A model generated the notes under the pieces. That model saw only the letters and a list, made by a program, of their open reading frames with translations, was not told the origin of the DNA and did not search any database. Source: Dehalococcoidia bacterium (GTDB lineage Bacteria > Chloroflexota > Dehalococcoidia > GIF9 > UBA5629). Taken from it: DNA of 18,693 nucleotides. The position numbers and the translations under genes are program-made. Of this stretch, positions 1 through 6,565 are shown piece after piece (position 1 is the first letter of the stretch; each line of letters opens with the position of its first letter). The stretch covers positions 1-18,693 of the forward strand of contig JAFGLP010000133.1 in the NCBI GenBank assembly GCA_016927965.1. Reading direction: 5' to 3'.

Positions 1-714
1 CTCGAGGAAAAGGGCGTGGGGTACGAGATGGCAGGCATCAAGGTACCCATAGTCCCGGCAGCCGTGGTCTTCGACCTTGATATCGGCAGCGCCAAAATAC
101 GCCCGGGAATTGCCGAAGGATATCAGGCCTGTGTGAACGCAGGCAGCGGGAAAATGGATGAAGGGTGCGTGGGCGCAGGTACCGGGGCCATGATCGGTCA
201 GCTCATGGGCAAAGAGCGAGCTACTAAAAGCGGCCTGGGCACGGCCAGCATCAAGATATTTGGCAACGTCATAGTGGCCGCCATTTTCTCAGTCAATGCC
301 ATGGGAGACGTTATCGATCCCGATACAGGCCATGTCCTGGCGGGCATACGCAACGAAGACGGCACAGGGTTTGCCGATACGGTTGAACTGCTGAAGCGTG
401 GATATACATTTCTTACCAAGCCGGGCGCTAATACTGTGATCGGCATCGTAGCCACCAATGTGTCGCTGACTAAAGCGCAGGCAACCAAAGTAGCCGGCAT
501 GGCCCACGATGGTATGGCCCGTGCCATCAATCCCACGCACACCATGCTGGATGGGGACACCATCTTTGCGCTGTCGTTGGGACTGGAAAAATGCGATGTT
601 ACTACGGTCGGGGCCATGGCTGCAGAGGTCACACAGCAGGCCATCATCAGGGCCGCCAGGCAAGCCACCAGCCTCGATTCAGTCCCCTGCCTGAACGATG
701 TGCTCAGGCCGTAG
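1..714 (+). CDS. P1 family (S58) peptidase, 3' portion; 5' end outside window
   Basis: The frame is open from base 1 and ends at TAG 712-714, so this is the C-terminal ~238 residues of a longer gene. Its sequence fits the P1/S58 family (DmpA aminopeptidase, NylC nylon-oligomer hydrolase). These N-terminal-nucleophile enzymes cleave themselves into two subunits, and the new N-terminal Ser/Thr becomes the nucleophile. Seen here: G-rich segments N-A-G-S-G and G-A-G-T-G (about 120-195), then G-A-N-T-V-I-G, where Asn-Thr at 430-435 matches the autocleavage site, then the family motif N-P-T-H-T...D-G-D-T (about 529-561). About 93 residues follow the Thr, close to the 89 of the NylC small subunit. 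Substrate cannot be told; beta-peptides, D-amino peptides or amides are known for the family. It precedes hypF by 73 bp but is probably unrelated, because hypF has its own promoter. Confidence 0.88.
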   Translation, partial: LEEKGVGYEMAGIKVPIVPAAVVFDLDIGSAKIRPGIAEGYQACVNAGSGKMDEGCVGAGTGAMIGQLMGKERATKSGLGTASIKIFGNVIVAAIFSVNAMGDVIDPDTGHVLAGIRNEDGTGFADTVELLKRGYTFLTKPGANTVIGIVATNVSLTKAQATKVAGMAHDGMARAINPTHTMLDGDTIFALSLGLEKCDVTTVGAMAAEVTQQAIIRAARQATSLDSVPCLNDVLRP

Positions 715-752
715 CGCGGATGGACTTTAGTGCCGCTATTACGATTATTTCC

Positions 753-781
753 TTGCCCCATATTTATAGCTGAAGTACAAT
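753..781 (+). promoter_or_regulatory. hypF promoter, leaderless type
   Basis: TTGCCC (753-758), a 17-nt spacer and TACAAT (776-781) form a good sigma70-type promoter. The -10 hexamer ends six bases before the GTG start at 788. Transcription would then start at or next to the start codon. No Shine-Dalgarno lies in 776-787. This supports the GTG start and a leaderless mRNA; it is inferred from sequence only. Confidence 0.6.
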
Positions 782-787
782 TCAATC

Positions 788-3115
788 GTGCCCATTATAA
801 ATAACGACAATATTCAACTGGCCCGTATCAGCGCCAGGGGCGTGGTGCAGGGGGTGGGCTTCCGCCCCTTCGTATACGGTCTAGCCAGTCATCATGGGCT
901 CAACGGCTGGGTCTGCAATACTTCAGAGGACGTTAAAATCGAGGTCGAGGGAGATAGAAAAACCCTCGATCTTTTTATTTCCGACCTGGAGAAAAAAGCG
1001 CCATCGCTGGCAAGGATAGAAAATATATCCTTTAATTTCGCCGCGCCCGCCGGCTATACAGTCTTTGAGATCCGCCACAGCCTCACCGTACCGGGCAGGT
1101 ATCAGATGGTGTCACCCGATATAGCAACCTGCCAACCGTGTCTTGAAGATATTTTCACTGCGGGCAACCGCCGTTTTCATTATCCTTTCACCAACTGCAC
1201 CAATTGTGGCCCGCGCTTCACTATTATCAAGGACATTCCTTATGACCGCCCTCTGACCACTATGTCCATTTTCAACATGTGCCCCGATTGTCAGCGGGAG
1301 TATGAAGACCCGCTCGACCGCCGTTTCCACGCCCAACCCAGCGCCTGCCCCATCTGCGGCCCCCGCCTTCAACTGACCGATAACCAGGGAAAACTAATAA
1401 AATGTGACGATATCATCGTTAAAACCGCGGAATTTTTAAAAGAAGGAAGGATCATAGCCATCAAGGGGCTGGGAGGCTTTCTGCTGGCCTGTAACGCCGA
1501 AAATGCGGCTCCTGTGAGTCTACTGAGGCAGCGCAAGAGAAGGCCTTCCAAGCCTTTTGCGGTTATGCTGAAAGATATCGAGGACATACGCCGTCATTGC
1601 GAAATCAGCGAAGCCGAAGAGAAACTGCTGCTATCCCCCCAGGCCCCAATCGTGCTGGTGAGGTGGAAAGCGGGATCGACCATCTGCCACGAAACCGGGC
1701 CGGCCCTGAGATATCTCGGCGTGATGCTGCCGTACACACCAATCCACCACCTCCTGCTACGGGAAACAGGCCTGCCGCTTATCATGACCAGCGGTAATAT
1801 CAGCGAGGAGCCCATAGCCGGTGAAAACACAGAGGCTTTACGCAGACTGGCAGGCATAGCGGACTACTTTTTACTGCATAACCGGGATATCTATTCGACC
1901 TATGACGACAGCGTTGCCATGGTAGTCAATAACGTACCCCAACTGGTGCGCAGGGCCAGAGGCTATGCTCCTTATCCGGTGCACCTCACATATTCCTCTC
2001 CCCAGATCCTGGCCTGCGGGGCCGAGGAAAAAAACACCTTCTGCCTGACCAGGGAAAACCACGCTTTCGTAAGCCAGCATATCGGCGACATGGAAAACCT
2101 GGAGACGCTGGAGTATTACGAGCATACCATAAAGCTTTACAAGCAGCTTTTCCGCATCCAGCCCGATATGCTTGCTTACGATATGCACCCCGAGTACCTG
2201 CCTACCAAATACGCTATAGAACAGGCGGAGAAAACAGGCGCCCGCACGGTCCCTGTCCAACACCACCATGCACATATCGTATCTTGCCTGGCGGACAATG
2301 CGACGGAGGGGCCGGCCATCGGCCTGGCCTTCGACGGCACCGGCTACGGTCCCGACGGTAAAATCTGGGGTGGCGAATTTATGATAGTCGATTACCAGGA
2401 CTTTAAGCGCGTGGGACAGCTTGAATATCTGCCGCTACCGGGCGGCGCGGCCGCCATAAAAAAACCTTGTCGCATAGCGCTGGGCTATCTGCTGGCGCTT
2501 TCGGGAGGGAATTTGCCGGACAGCAGGCTGGGCTTCCTGAGCAGCATCGATAAGACCGAAATGGAACTGGTGCGCAGGCAGGTTGAGTCAAATATTAACT
2601 GCCCGCTTACCTCCAGCATGGGACGCCTTTTCGATGCCGTATCGGCCATGGCTGGTATCCGCTCCACCATAGATTACGAAGCACAGGCGGCCATTGAGAT
2701 GGAGATGAAGGCTTACCAGTCTATAGAGGAGCAGGGCTCCTATCCATTTACCGTCACTGGCGATGACAGCTATCATATCATCCTTCTGCATGAGCTTATC
2801 TCTGCCGTGGCCGGCGATCTGCTGCGGGGATGCCCTCAGTCAATAGTAAGCATGAGATTTCATAATACGATCGCGGCCATGGCCGCAGACGTGTGCCTCA
2901 AGATCAGGCAAATGACCGGGCTGAATACAACCGCCCTCAGCGGAGGGTGTTTCCAGAACAGGCTATTGTTAAACAAGGTCAGCAGCCGTCTTGAATCAGC
3001 CGGTTTTGCCGTACTGACCCACAAACAGGTGCCCTGCAACGACGGCGGCATATCACTCGGGCAGGCCATAATTGCAGCAAACCAGGGACTGCACGCCGCC
3101 AGCCAGTCCGCCTAA
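788..3115 (+). CDS. hypF: Carbamoyltransferase HypF, [NiFe]-hydrogenase maturation
   Basis: HypF (775 aa, normal length) uses carbamoyl phosphate and ATP to carbamoylate the HypE C-terminal cysteine, the first step toward the active-site cyanide ligands; it is cytoplasmic. All expected domains are visible. The N-terminal acylphosphatase domain (about 10-95) has G-V-V-Q-G-V-G-F-R-P-F. A double zinc-finger follows with CxxC pairs at C115/C118, C137/C140, C165/C168 and C187/C190. Next comes a YrdC-like domain (about 210-390, with K-G-L-G-G-F), then a Kae1-like domain with the metal-binding H-H-H-A-H at about 492-496 and G-L-A-F-D-G-T-G-Y-G-P-D. The start is GTG 788, where the acylphosphatase domain begins and where a promoter -10 sits six bases upstream. 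It is the first gene of a maturation cluster that continues with hypC, hypD and hypE on the same strand. Confidence 0.97.
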   Translation: MPIINNDNIQLARISARGVVQGVGFRPFVYGLASHHGLNGWVCNTSEDVKIEVEGDRKTLDLFISDLEKKAPSLARIENISFNFAAPAGYTVFEIRHSLTVPGRYQMVSPDIATCQPCLEDIFTAGNRRFHYPFTNCTNCGPRFTIIKDIPYDRPLTTMSIFNMCPDCQREYEDPLDRRFHAQPSACPICGPRLQLTDNQGKLIKCDDIIVKTAEFLKEGRIIAIKGLGGFLLACNAENAAPVSLLRQRKRRPSKPFAVMLKDIEDIRRHCEISEAEEKLLLSPQAPIVLVRWKAGSTICHETGPALRYLGVMLPYTPIHHLLLRETGLPLIMTSGNISEEPIAGENTEALRRLAGIADYFLLHNRDIYSTYDDSVAMVVNNVPQLVRRARGYAPYPVHLTYSSPQILACGAEEKNTFCLTRENHAFVSQHIGDMENLETLEYYEHTIKLYKQLFRIQPDMLAYDMHPEYLPTKYAIEQAEKTGARTVPVQHHHAHIVSCLADNATEGPAIGLAFDGTGYGPDGKIWGGEFMIVDYQDFKRVGQLEYLPLPGGAAAIKKPCRIALGYLLALSGGNLPDSRLGFLSSIDKTEMELVRRQVESNINCPLTSSMGRLFDAVSAMAGIRSTIDYEAQAAIEMEMKAYQSIEEQGSYPFTVTGDDSYHIILLHELISAVAGDLLRGCPQSIVSMRFHNTIAAMAADVCLKIRQMTGLNTTALSGGCFQNRLLLNKVSSRLESAGFAVLTHKQVPCNDGGISLGQAIIAANQGLHAASQSA

Positions 3116-3134
3116 TACAGCTAAAGGCAGTCTC

Positions 3135-3326
3135 TCACTTACATTCGTAGGACAGGAGGGTCCTGACGGTAGCCTTGTTCCTATCAAAACGGAACTCCAC
3201 GATATTGCCGCCGGTAGCTATGAAAGCACAGGTGCTATAGTCCTCGTTAGCCCATATCAGCATCCAGTTACTTTGCTGCGCCCAGGACAGCACTTCATCC
3301 GGCGTTTGTATTCTATACGCTATCAT
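3135..3326 (-). CDS. Small hypothetical protein between hypF and hypC
   Basis: An unrecognised 63-residue protein, transcribed opposite to the hyp genes and convergent with hypF (19 bp between the two stop codons). Coding support comes from the start: ATG at 3326 is preceded by AGAGGAGT with about 5 nt spacing, one of the best ribosome binding sites in the window. A TATAAT hexamer lies at 3373-3368 on the same strand. The protein has a balanced composition with four Trp, alternating hydrophobic strands and a possible beta-sheet C-terminal half (F-I-A-T-G-G-N-I-V-E-F-R-F). There is no signal peptide, membrane segment or cysteine pair; its two Cys are far apart. I do not assign a function. A regulatory or toxin-like small protein is possible but unsupported. 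Confidence 0.6.
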   Translation of the reverse strand: MIAYRIQTPDEVLSWAQQSNWMLIWANEDYSTCAFIATGGNIVEFRFDRNKATVRTLLSYECK

Positions 3327-3367
3327 AATTACTCCTCTGAATATCCCCCTTTATCCTGTTAGTCAAC

Positions 3368-3373
3368 ATTATA
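3368..3373 (-). promoter_or_regulatory. Candidate -10 for the small minus-strand gene
   Basis: Reading the minus strand, TATAAT (consensus) lies 41 nt upstream of ATG 3326. A -35 at the best spacing would be GAGAGT, which is weak and overlaps the palindrome at 3395-3409. Transcription could depend on a factor binding that palindrome. Confidence 0.35.
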
Positions 3374-3394
3374 CGTCAAAGGTAAAAAATACTC

Positions 3395-3409
3395 TCACCT
3401 GTCAGGTGA
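3395..3409. promoter_or_regulatory. 15-bp perfect palindrome, candidate operator
   Basis: TCACCTG-T-CAGGTGA is a perfect 7-bp inverted repeat around one central base. It lies in the divergent space between the small minus-strand gene and hypC, about 20 nt upstream of the hypC -35 and next to the presumed -35 of the minus gene. Size and symmetry suit a dimeric regulator site. No matching regulator can be named. Confidence 0.4.
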
Positions 3410-3430
3410 CGGCAAAGTGGCATACGCTAT

Positions 3431-3460
3431 TTGGATTTTAACGCCTGTGTGAGATATACT
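3431..3460 (+). promoter_or_regulatory. hypC promoter, leaderless type
   Basis: TATACT (3455-3460) matches the -10 consensus at 5 of 6 positions and ends exactly six bases before the hypC ATG at 3467. A weak -35 (TTGGAT, 3431-3436) lies at 18-nt spacing. There is no Shine-Dalgarno between the -10 and ATG. The geometry is the same as at hypF. Confidence 0.5.
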
Positions 3461-3466
3461 TCTAAC

Positions 3467-3697
3467 ATGTGTCTGGCAGTACCGGTAAAAATCACTTCCA
3501 TTGAAGGCAATCAGGCCGAAGTCGATATCGGAGGTGTTGGCCGCAAGGTCAGTATCGCACTCACACCCGAGGCAAAAGTAGGTGATTATGTGCTGCTGCA
3601 TACCGGCTATGCCTTAAATGTGCTGGACCAGGAAGAAGCACAGGAAACTCTCAGCCTGCTGGAGAGAATGGTGGAAGCAGGCGAAGGTAGTGAATAA
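3467..3697 (+). CDS. hypC: Hydrogenase maturation chaperone HypC/HybG family
   Basis: HypC (76 aa here, typical size) binds HypD to build the Fe(CN)2CO unit and then escorts it to the hydrogenase large-subunit precursor. The diagnostic N-terminus M-C-L-A-V-P is present. Its Cys2, exposed after Met removal, ligates iron and contacts HypD. The OB-fold body with G-D-Y-V-L-L-H-T-G-Y-A is also seen. ATG 3467 was chosen over the in-frame TTG at 3431 because only it places Cys at position 2, and the region upstream of it looks like promoter. The next gene begins one base after the stop, so the two are almost certainly co-transcribed. Confidence 0.96.
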   Translation: MCLAVPVKITSIEGNQAEVDIGGVGRKVSIALTPEAKVGDYVLLHTGYALNVLDQEEAQETLSLLERMVEAGEGSE

Positions 3698-3698
3698 T

Positions 3699-4727
3699 AT
3701 GAAATTAAAAAGATTTATAACGATTTCTTCTGCCGCAATAATTGCTCTGGGCGCGTTGAGCATAACGTTGGGCTGTGCCTCCGCACCTGCGGAAAATATC
3801 ACAGAGCCTTGGTCGGAAGTTCCCAAGCAGCAATTCATGCAGCTTAATCCCGGAAATACAATGACAAGTACGTCGCCGATATCGGATAACGGGACGCTCA
3901 GCTTAAGAGGCATGGAAGGTACACTGGTATTCATGTCAGGTACTGATGATGTGGGAGGCGCACAATTATATACGTCGAACGTCGACGGCACCAATTTTAA
4001 ACGGTTAACCAAGAATAAGACCGGAGCGGAGTATTTCCCCAGGTGGTCATCCGATGGGACAAACGTTCTCTTCTTTTTATATGTTGATGAAAACCAGAAG
4101 ATCTGCGTCATTAATGAAGACGGCAGCAACCAAATGGAGCTCACTGATGAAACATCCGATAATTGGATCCCCTGCTGGTCGCCTGACGACAAGAAAATAG
4201 CTTTTGTATCCAACCGGGACAATACCGAGCAGATTTACATCATGAATGCCGATGGCAGCGATCAGACCAATATCTCTAATACTATTTATAGTGACTCGAA
4301 CCCCTCATGGTCGCCCGACGGCTCCAAAATACTTTTTAACAGCAACCGTGATGGCAATGTCCAGATTTATGTAATGAATGCCGATGGCAGCGATCAGGTC
4401 AACCTGAGCAACAATGAATATCACGATTTCTTTCCCGTCTGGTCGCCTGACGGGCAGAAAATCGTTTTTCAATCGTCCCCTGAAATGGATTTCTTTCAAA
4501 TCTATGTCATTGATGCCGACGGGAGCGGACGTGTTCAGCTTACCAATATCACTGCTGACAATAAATATCCAGCATGGTCACCCGACGGAAGCATGATAGT
4601 ATTTTATTCCAAGCGAGACTGCCCCAATGATAACGGCGAGATTTACATTATGAACGCCGACGGCAGTAACCAGATACGCGTTACACGCACGGGGTGCACG
4701 GACACCGGTATCGCTTCCTGGAAATAA
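3699..4727 (+). CDS. TolB-like six-bladed beta-propeller lipoprotein
   Basis: A 342-residue exported protein. ATG 3699 starts one base after the hypC stop and opens directly into a signal peptide (K-L-K-R, then a hydrophobic stretch) ending at C26. The lipobox T-L-G-C has Thr instead of the usual Leu at -3, so lipidation is likely but not certain. After a low-complexity Ser/Thr linker come six PD40/WD40-like blades from about residue 75, most opening with W-S-P-D-G and carrying N-A-D-G-S. The final W-K would close the ring. Blades 3-5 repeat at a 44-residue pitch. The fold is that of the TolB C-terminal propeller and of protein- or carbohydrate-binding exported proteins. It lacks the TolB N-terminal domain, and no Tol/Pal genes are near, so it is not called TolB. 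Its role beside hypC is unknown; an envelope scaffold for a membrane hydrogenase is speculation. Confidence 0.85.
   Translation: MKLKRFITISSAAIIALGALSITLGCASAPAENITEPWSEVPKQQFMQLNPGNTMTSTSPISDNGTLSLRGMEGTLVFMSGTDDVGGAQLYTSNVDGTNFKRLTKNKTGAEYFPRWSSDGTNVLFFLYVDENQKICVINEDGSNQMELTDETSDNWIPCWSPDDKKIAFVSNRDNTEQIYIMNADGSDQTNISNTIYSDSNPSWSPDGSKILFNSNRDGNVQIYVMNADGSDQVNLSNNEYHDFFPVWSPDGQKIVFQSSPEMDFFQIYVIDADGSGRVQLTNITADNKYPAWSPDGSMIVFYSKRDCPNDNGEIYIMNADGSNQIRVTRTGCTDTGIASWK
4242..4397 (+). repeat. Direct repeat inside the propeller gene (132-bp period)
   Basis: An identical 24-nt segment occurs at 4242-4265 and 4374-4397, encoding M-N-A-D-G-S-D-Q. The offset is 132 nt, exactly one 44-residue blade. 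A diverged third copy lies near 4650. This shows that blades arose by tandem duplication or are being homogenised. Confidence 0.75.
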
Positions 4728-4772
4728 ACCCCTTTAAACATACTTGTTATGGCTTTATAAGTTCGCTGTGGA

Positions 4773-5399
4773 TTGTTGCTTGTAATTATTGATAAGACCG
4801 ATAATATTCAACTTGCAGAAAGTCAAGCAATACAATTTACCAATGAAATTAAGTCATTAAACTATCTCTCTAAGGGTCTGAATTTTCTGTATGAACAGGT
4901 AAATAATTGGGAAGAAAAAGTGATCAATAGGATACCTAAAAACCAGATTTTTATCATACTTGGAAAGCCACCGACTGGCGAATTACAAGACATTCCAATG
5001 GAACTTTTAGCATGTTTTTTTCACTGGTATTCAGTATCAGTATGCAATTATGTAAGACTTGTTGAGTGGTTAGCAAATAACAGCAAAGAAGAAAAAAACA
5101 CACCCAATTACATCGACAAGGTAATCCCACAGGTACATTTATGGAGAAATAAGGTGGGAGCTCATTTCGCAAAAATTAAACCCAAAAAAGATAAGGATAA
5201 TGCTGCCGACCTTCTTTTTAATACAATGTATCCGATATCTTTCGATAATGATGCTTTCTACGCCAGTTCAACAAAGATGGTAATTATAAAAGGTGGCACA
5301 AAACATGAAAGCCGGGACGATATGCGATGGAGCCTAACAAAGACTCATAACGAACTTGTTAAGCGTTATCCTCCGTTCCATGGTCTGTCAAGTATATAA
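4773..5399 (+). CDS. Unknown AT-rich protein with HEPN-like R-N-x4-H motif
   Basis: A 208-residue protein of no family I can name with confidence. It is probably cytoplasmic and largely helical; no signal peptide or membrane helix is evident. The segment V-H-L-W-R-N-K-V-G-A-H-F contains R125-N126-x4-H131, which fits the R(polar)x4-6H signature of HEPN-type RNases and nucleic-acid-binding helical domains. This is suggestive only, since similar W-R-N-K-x-x-x-H-F strings occur in uncharacterised proteins. The start is uncertain: TTG 4773 is the best in frame, with no clear Shine-Dalgarno. Base composition is unlike its neighbours: hand counts give 35 G+C in 120 bases at 4801-4920, against 30 in 60 at 5581-5640 in hypD. 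That implies recent acquisition. It splits hypC from hypD. Confidence 0.7.
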   Translation: MLLVIIDKTDNIQLAESQAIQFTNEIKSLNYLSKGLNFLYEQVNNWEEKVINRIPKNQIFIILGKPPTGELQDIPMELLACFFHWYSVSVCNYVRLVEWLANNSKEEKNTPNYIDKVIPQVHLWRNKVGAHFAKIKPKKDKDNAADLLFNTMYPISFDNDAFYASSTKMVIIKGGTKHESRDDMRWSLTKTHNELVKRYPPFHGLSSI

Positions 5400-5434
5400 G
5401 TATGTAAATATATTTATAAAATAGGCTGCACGGT

Positions 5435-5464
5435 TTGTAGAGTACGCTGCGCATCAAGTAGAAT
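5435..5464 (+). promoter_or_regulatory. Candidate hypD promoter, near-leaderless
   Basis: TAGAAT (5459-5464) lies nine bases before the hypD ATG at 5474, with a weak -35 TTGTAG (5435-5440) at 18-nt spacing. Predicted transcription start is about 5471, leaving a leader of only a few bases. No Shine-Dalgarno is visible before hypD. Confidence 0.4.
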
Positions 5465-5473
5465 TACTTCCTG

Positions 5474-6565
5474 ATGAGATTTATTGACGAGTTCCGGGAT
5501 GCCGCGCTTTCTCAAAAGCTAGCCCGGAAAATTGCAGATATCTCAACCAAACCCACCCGTCTCATGGAGTTTTGCGGCGGGCATACTGTCGCTATCATGC
5601 GCAACGGTATCCGGCAGCTTTTGCCTTCCAATGTTGAGATGCTTTCAGGCCCGGGCTGTCCCGTTTGCGTAACCGCCAACCAGGATATAGACCGGGCAAT
5701 CGCCCTTTCGTCTATTCCCAACTTGATAATCACGACCTTCGGCGATATGTTAAAAGTGCCGGGCAGCTATACCAGCCTTCAGAAAGCCCGGGCTGAGGGA
5801 GGAGATATACGAATCGTATATTCGACACAAGACGCCCTGCAGGCAGCCCGGGATAATCCCACGAAATCGGTGGCCTTCATCGGCATCGGTTTTGAGACAA
5901 CTGCACCTACCATTGCAGCTTCCATCCTGCAGGCCGAGAAAGAAAATTTGAATAATTACCACGTGCTTTGCCTGCTGAAGGCAACACCTCCTGCCATGCA
6001 GGCGCTGCTCGATCTGGGTGAAGTCAAATTGAACGGCATCGTCTGCCCCGGCCATGTCACTACCATCATCGGTACACGTCCATACGAATCATACGCACGT
6101 GATTACGGCATTGCCTGCGTGGTAGCCGGGTTCGAACCGGTAGATATACTGCAGGCACTGGAAATGCTGGTCGAACAAATAGAACATAACTCTCCCCGTG
6201 TGGAGATTGCCTACACACGGGGTGTTAAACCCGAAGGAAACGTCAGGGCTCTCGGCCTGATGAATGATGTTTTCAATGTTGCCGGCGCAGACTGGCGCGG
6301 TATCGGTACTATACCATCTAGCGGTTTCAAACTGAGGGACAGATATGCCCAATTCGATGCCGACAGGGTTTTTGAGATCAAAACGCCGCCTGTCAGGGAG
6401 GCGCCGGGCTGCCGCTGCGGCGAAGTGCTGCGCGGTACCATCAAGCCGCTGGAATGCAAGCTGTTCAGGAAAATATGCCTGCCTGAAAACCCCATAGGCC
6501 CCTGCATGGTATCAGCCGAGGGTACCTGTGCGGCCTACTATATGTATGGAGATTTTAATGAGTGA
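5474..6565 (+). CDS. hypD: Hydrogenase maturation protein HypD
   Basis: HypD (363 aa) is the [4Fe-4S] redox scaffold that, with HypC, assembles the Fe(CN)2CO group; it is cytoplasmic. Family signatures are all present: F-C-G-G-H-T at C34, G-P-G-C-P-V-C at C62/C65 (the conserved pair near the iron site), and G-I-G-F-E-T-T-A-P-T. The C-terminal cluster domain has C313, C315, C328, C335, C344 and C352. Length matches the family, so it appears intact. ATG 5474 opens with the usual M-R-F-I-D-E-F. Its stop overlaps the start of hypE, so hypD and hypE are translationally coupled. It is separated from hypC by a lipoprotein gene and an AT-rich gene, which is unusual because hypC and hypD are commonly adjacent. 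Confidence 0.97.
   Translation: MRFIDEFRDAALSQKLARKIADISTKPTRLMEFCGGHTVAIMRNGIRQLLPSNVEMLSGPGCPVCVTANQDIDRAIALSSIPNLIITTFGDMLKVPGSYTSLQKARAEGGDIRIVYSTQDALQAARDNPTKSVAFIGIGFETTAPTIAASILQAEKENLNNYHVLCLLKATPPAMQALLDLGEVKLNGIVCPGHVTTIIGTRPYESYARDYGIACVVAGFEPVDILQALEMLVEQIEHNSPRVEIAYTRGVKPEGNVRALGLMNDVFNVAGADWRGIGTIPSSGFKLRDRYAQFDADRVFEIKTPPVREAPGCRCGEVLRGTIKPLECKLFRKICLPENPIGPCMVSAEGTCAAYYMYGDFNE

Noticed and set aside
198..785. 195-codon open frame on the minus strand
   Set aside because: It lies antisense to the P1 peptidase, whose frame has clear family motifs; its translation is Ser/Met/Ala-rich and unlike any family, and it has no ribosome binding site.
3431..3466. Longer hypC from TTG 3431
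   Set aside because: HypC function needs Cys at position 2, and the extra 12 codons overlap promoter elements.
3618..3698. 27-codon N-terminal extension of the propeller protein
   Set aside because: It overlaps the end of hypC in another frame, and the signal peptide begins at ATG 3699.
3614..4222. 202-codon open frame on the minus strand
   Set aside because: It is antisense to the signal peptide and first blades of the propeller lipoprotein; no start signals.
4242..4700. Regular repeats considered as a CRISPR-like or VNTR array
   Set aside because: They fall in coding frame at blade spacing and encode the W-S-P-D-G/N-A-D-G-S pattern of PD40 repeats.
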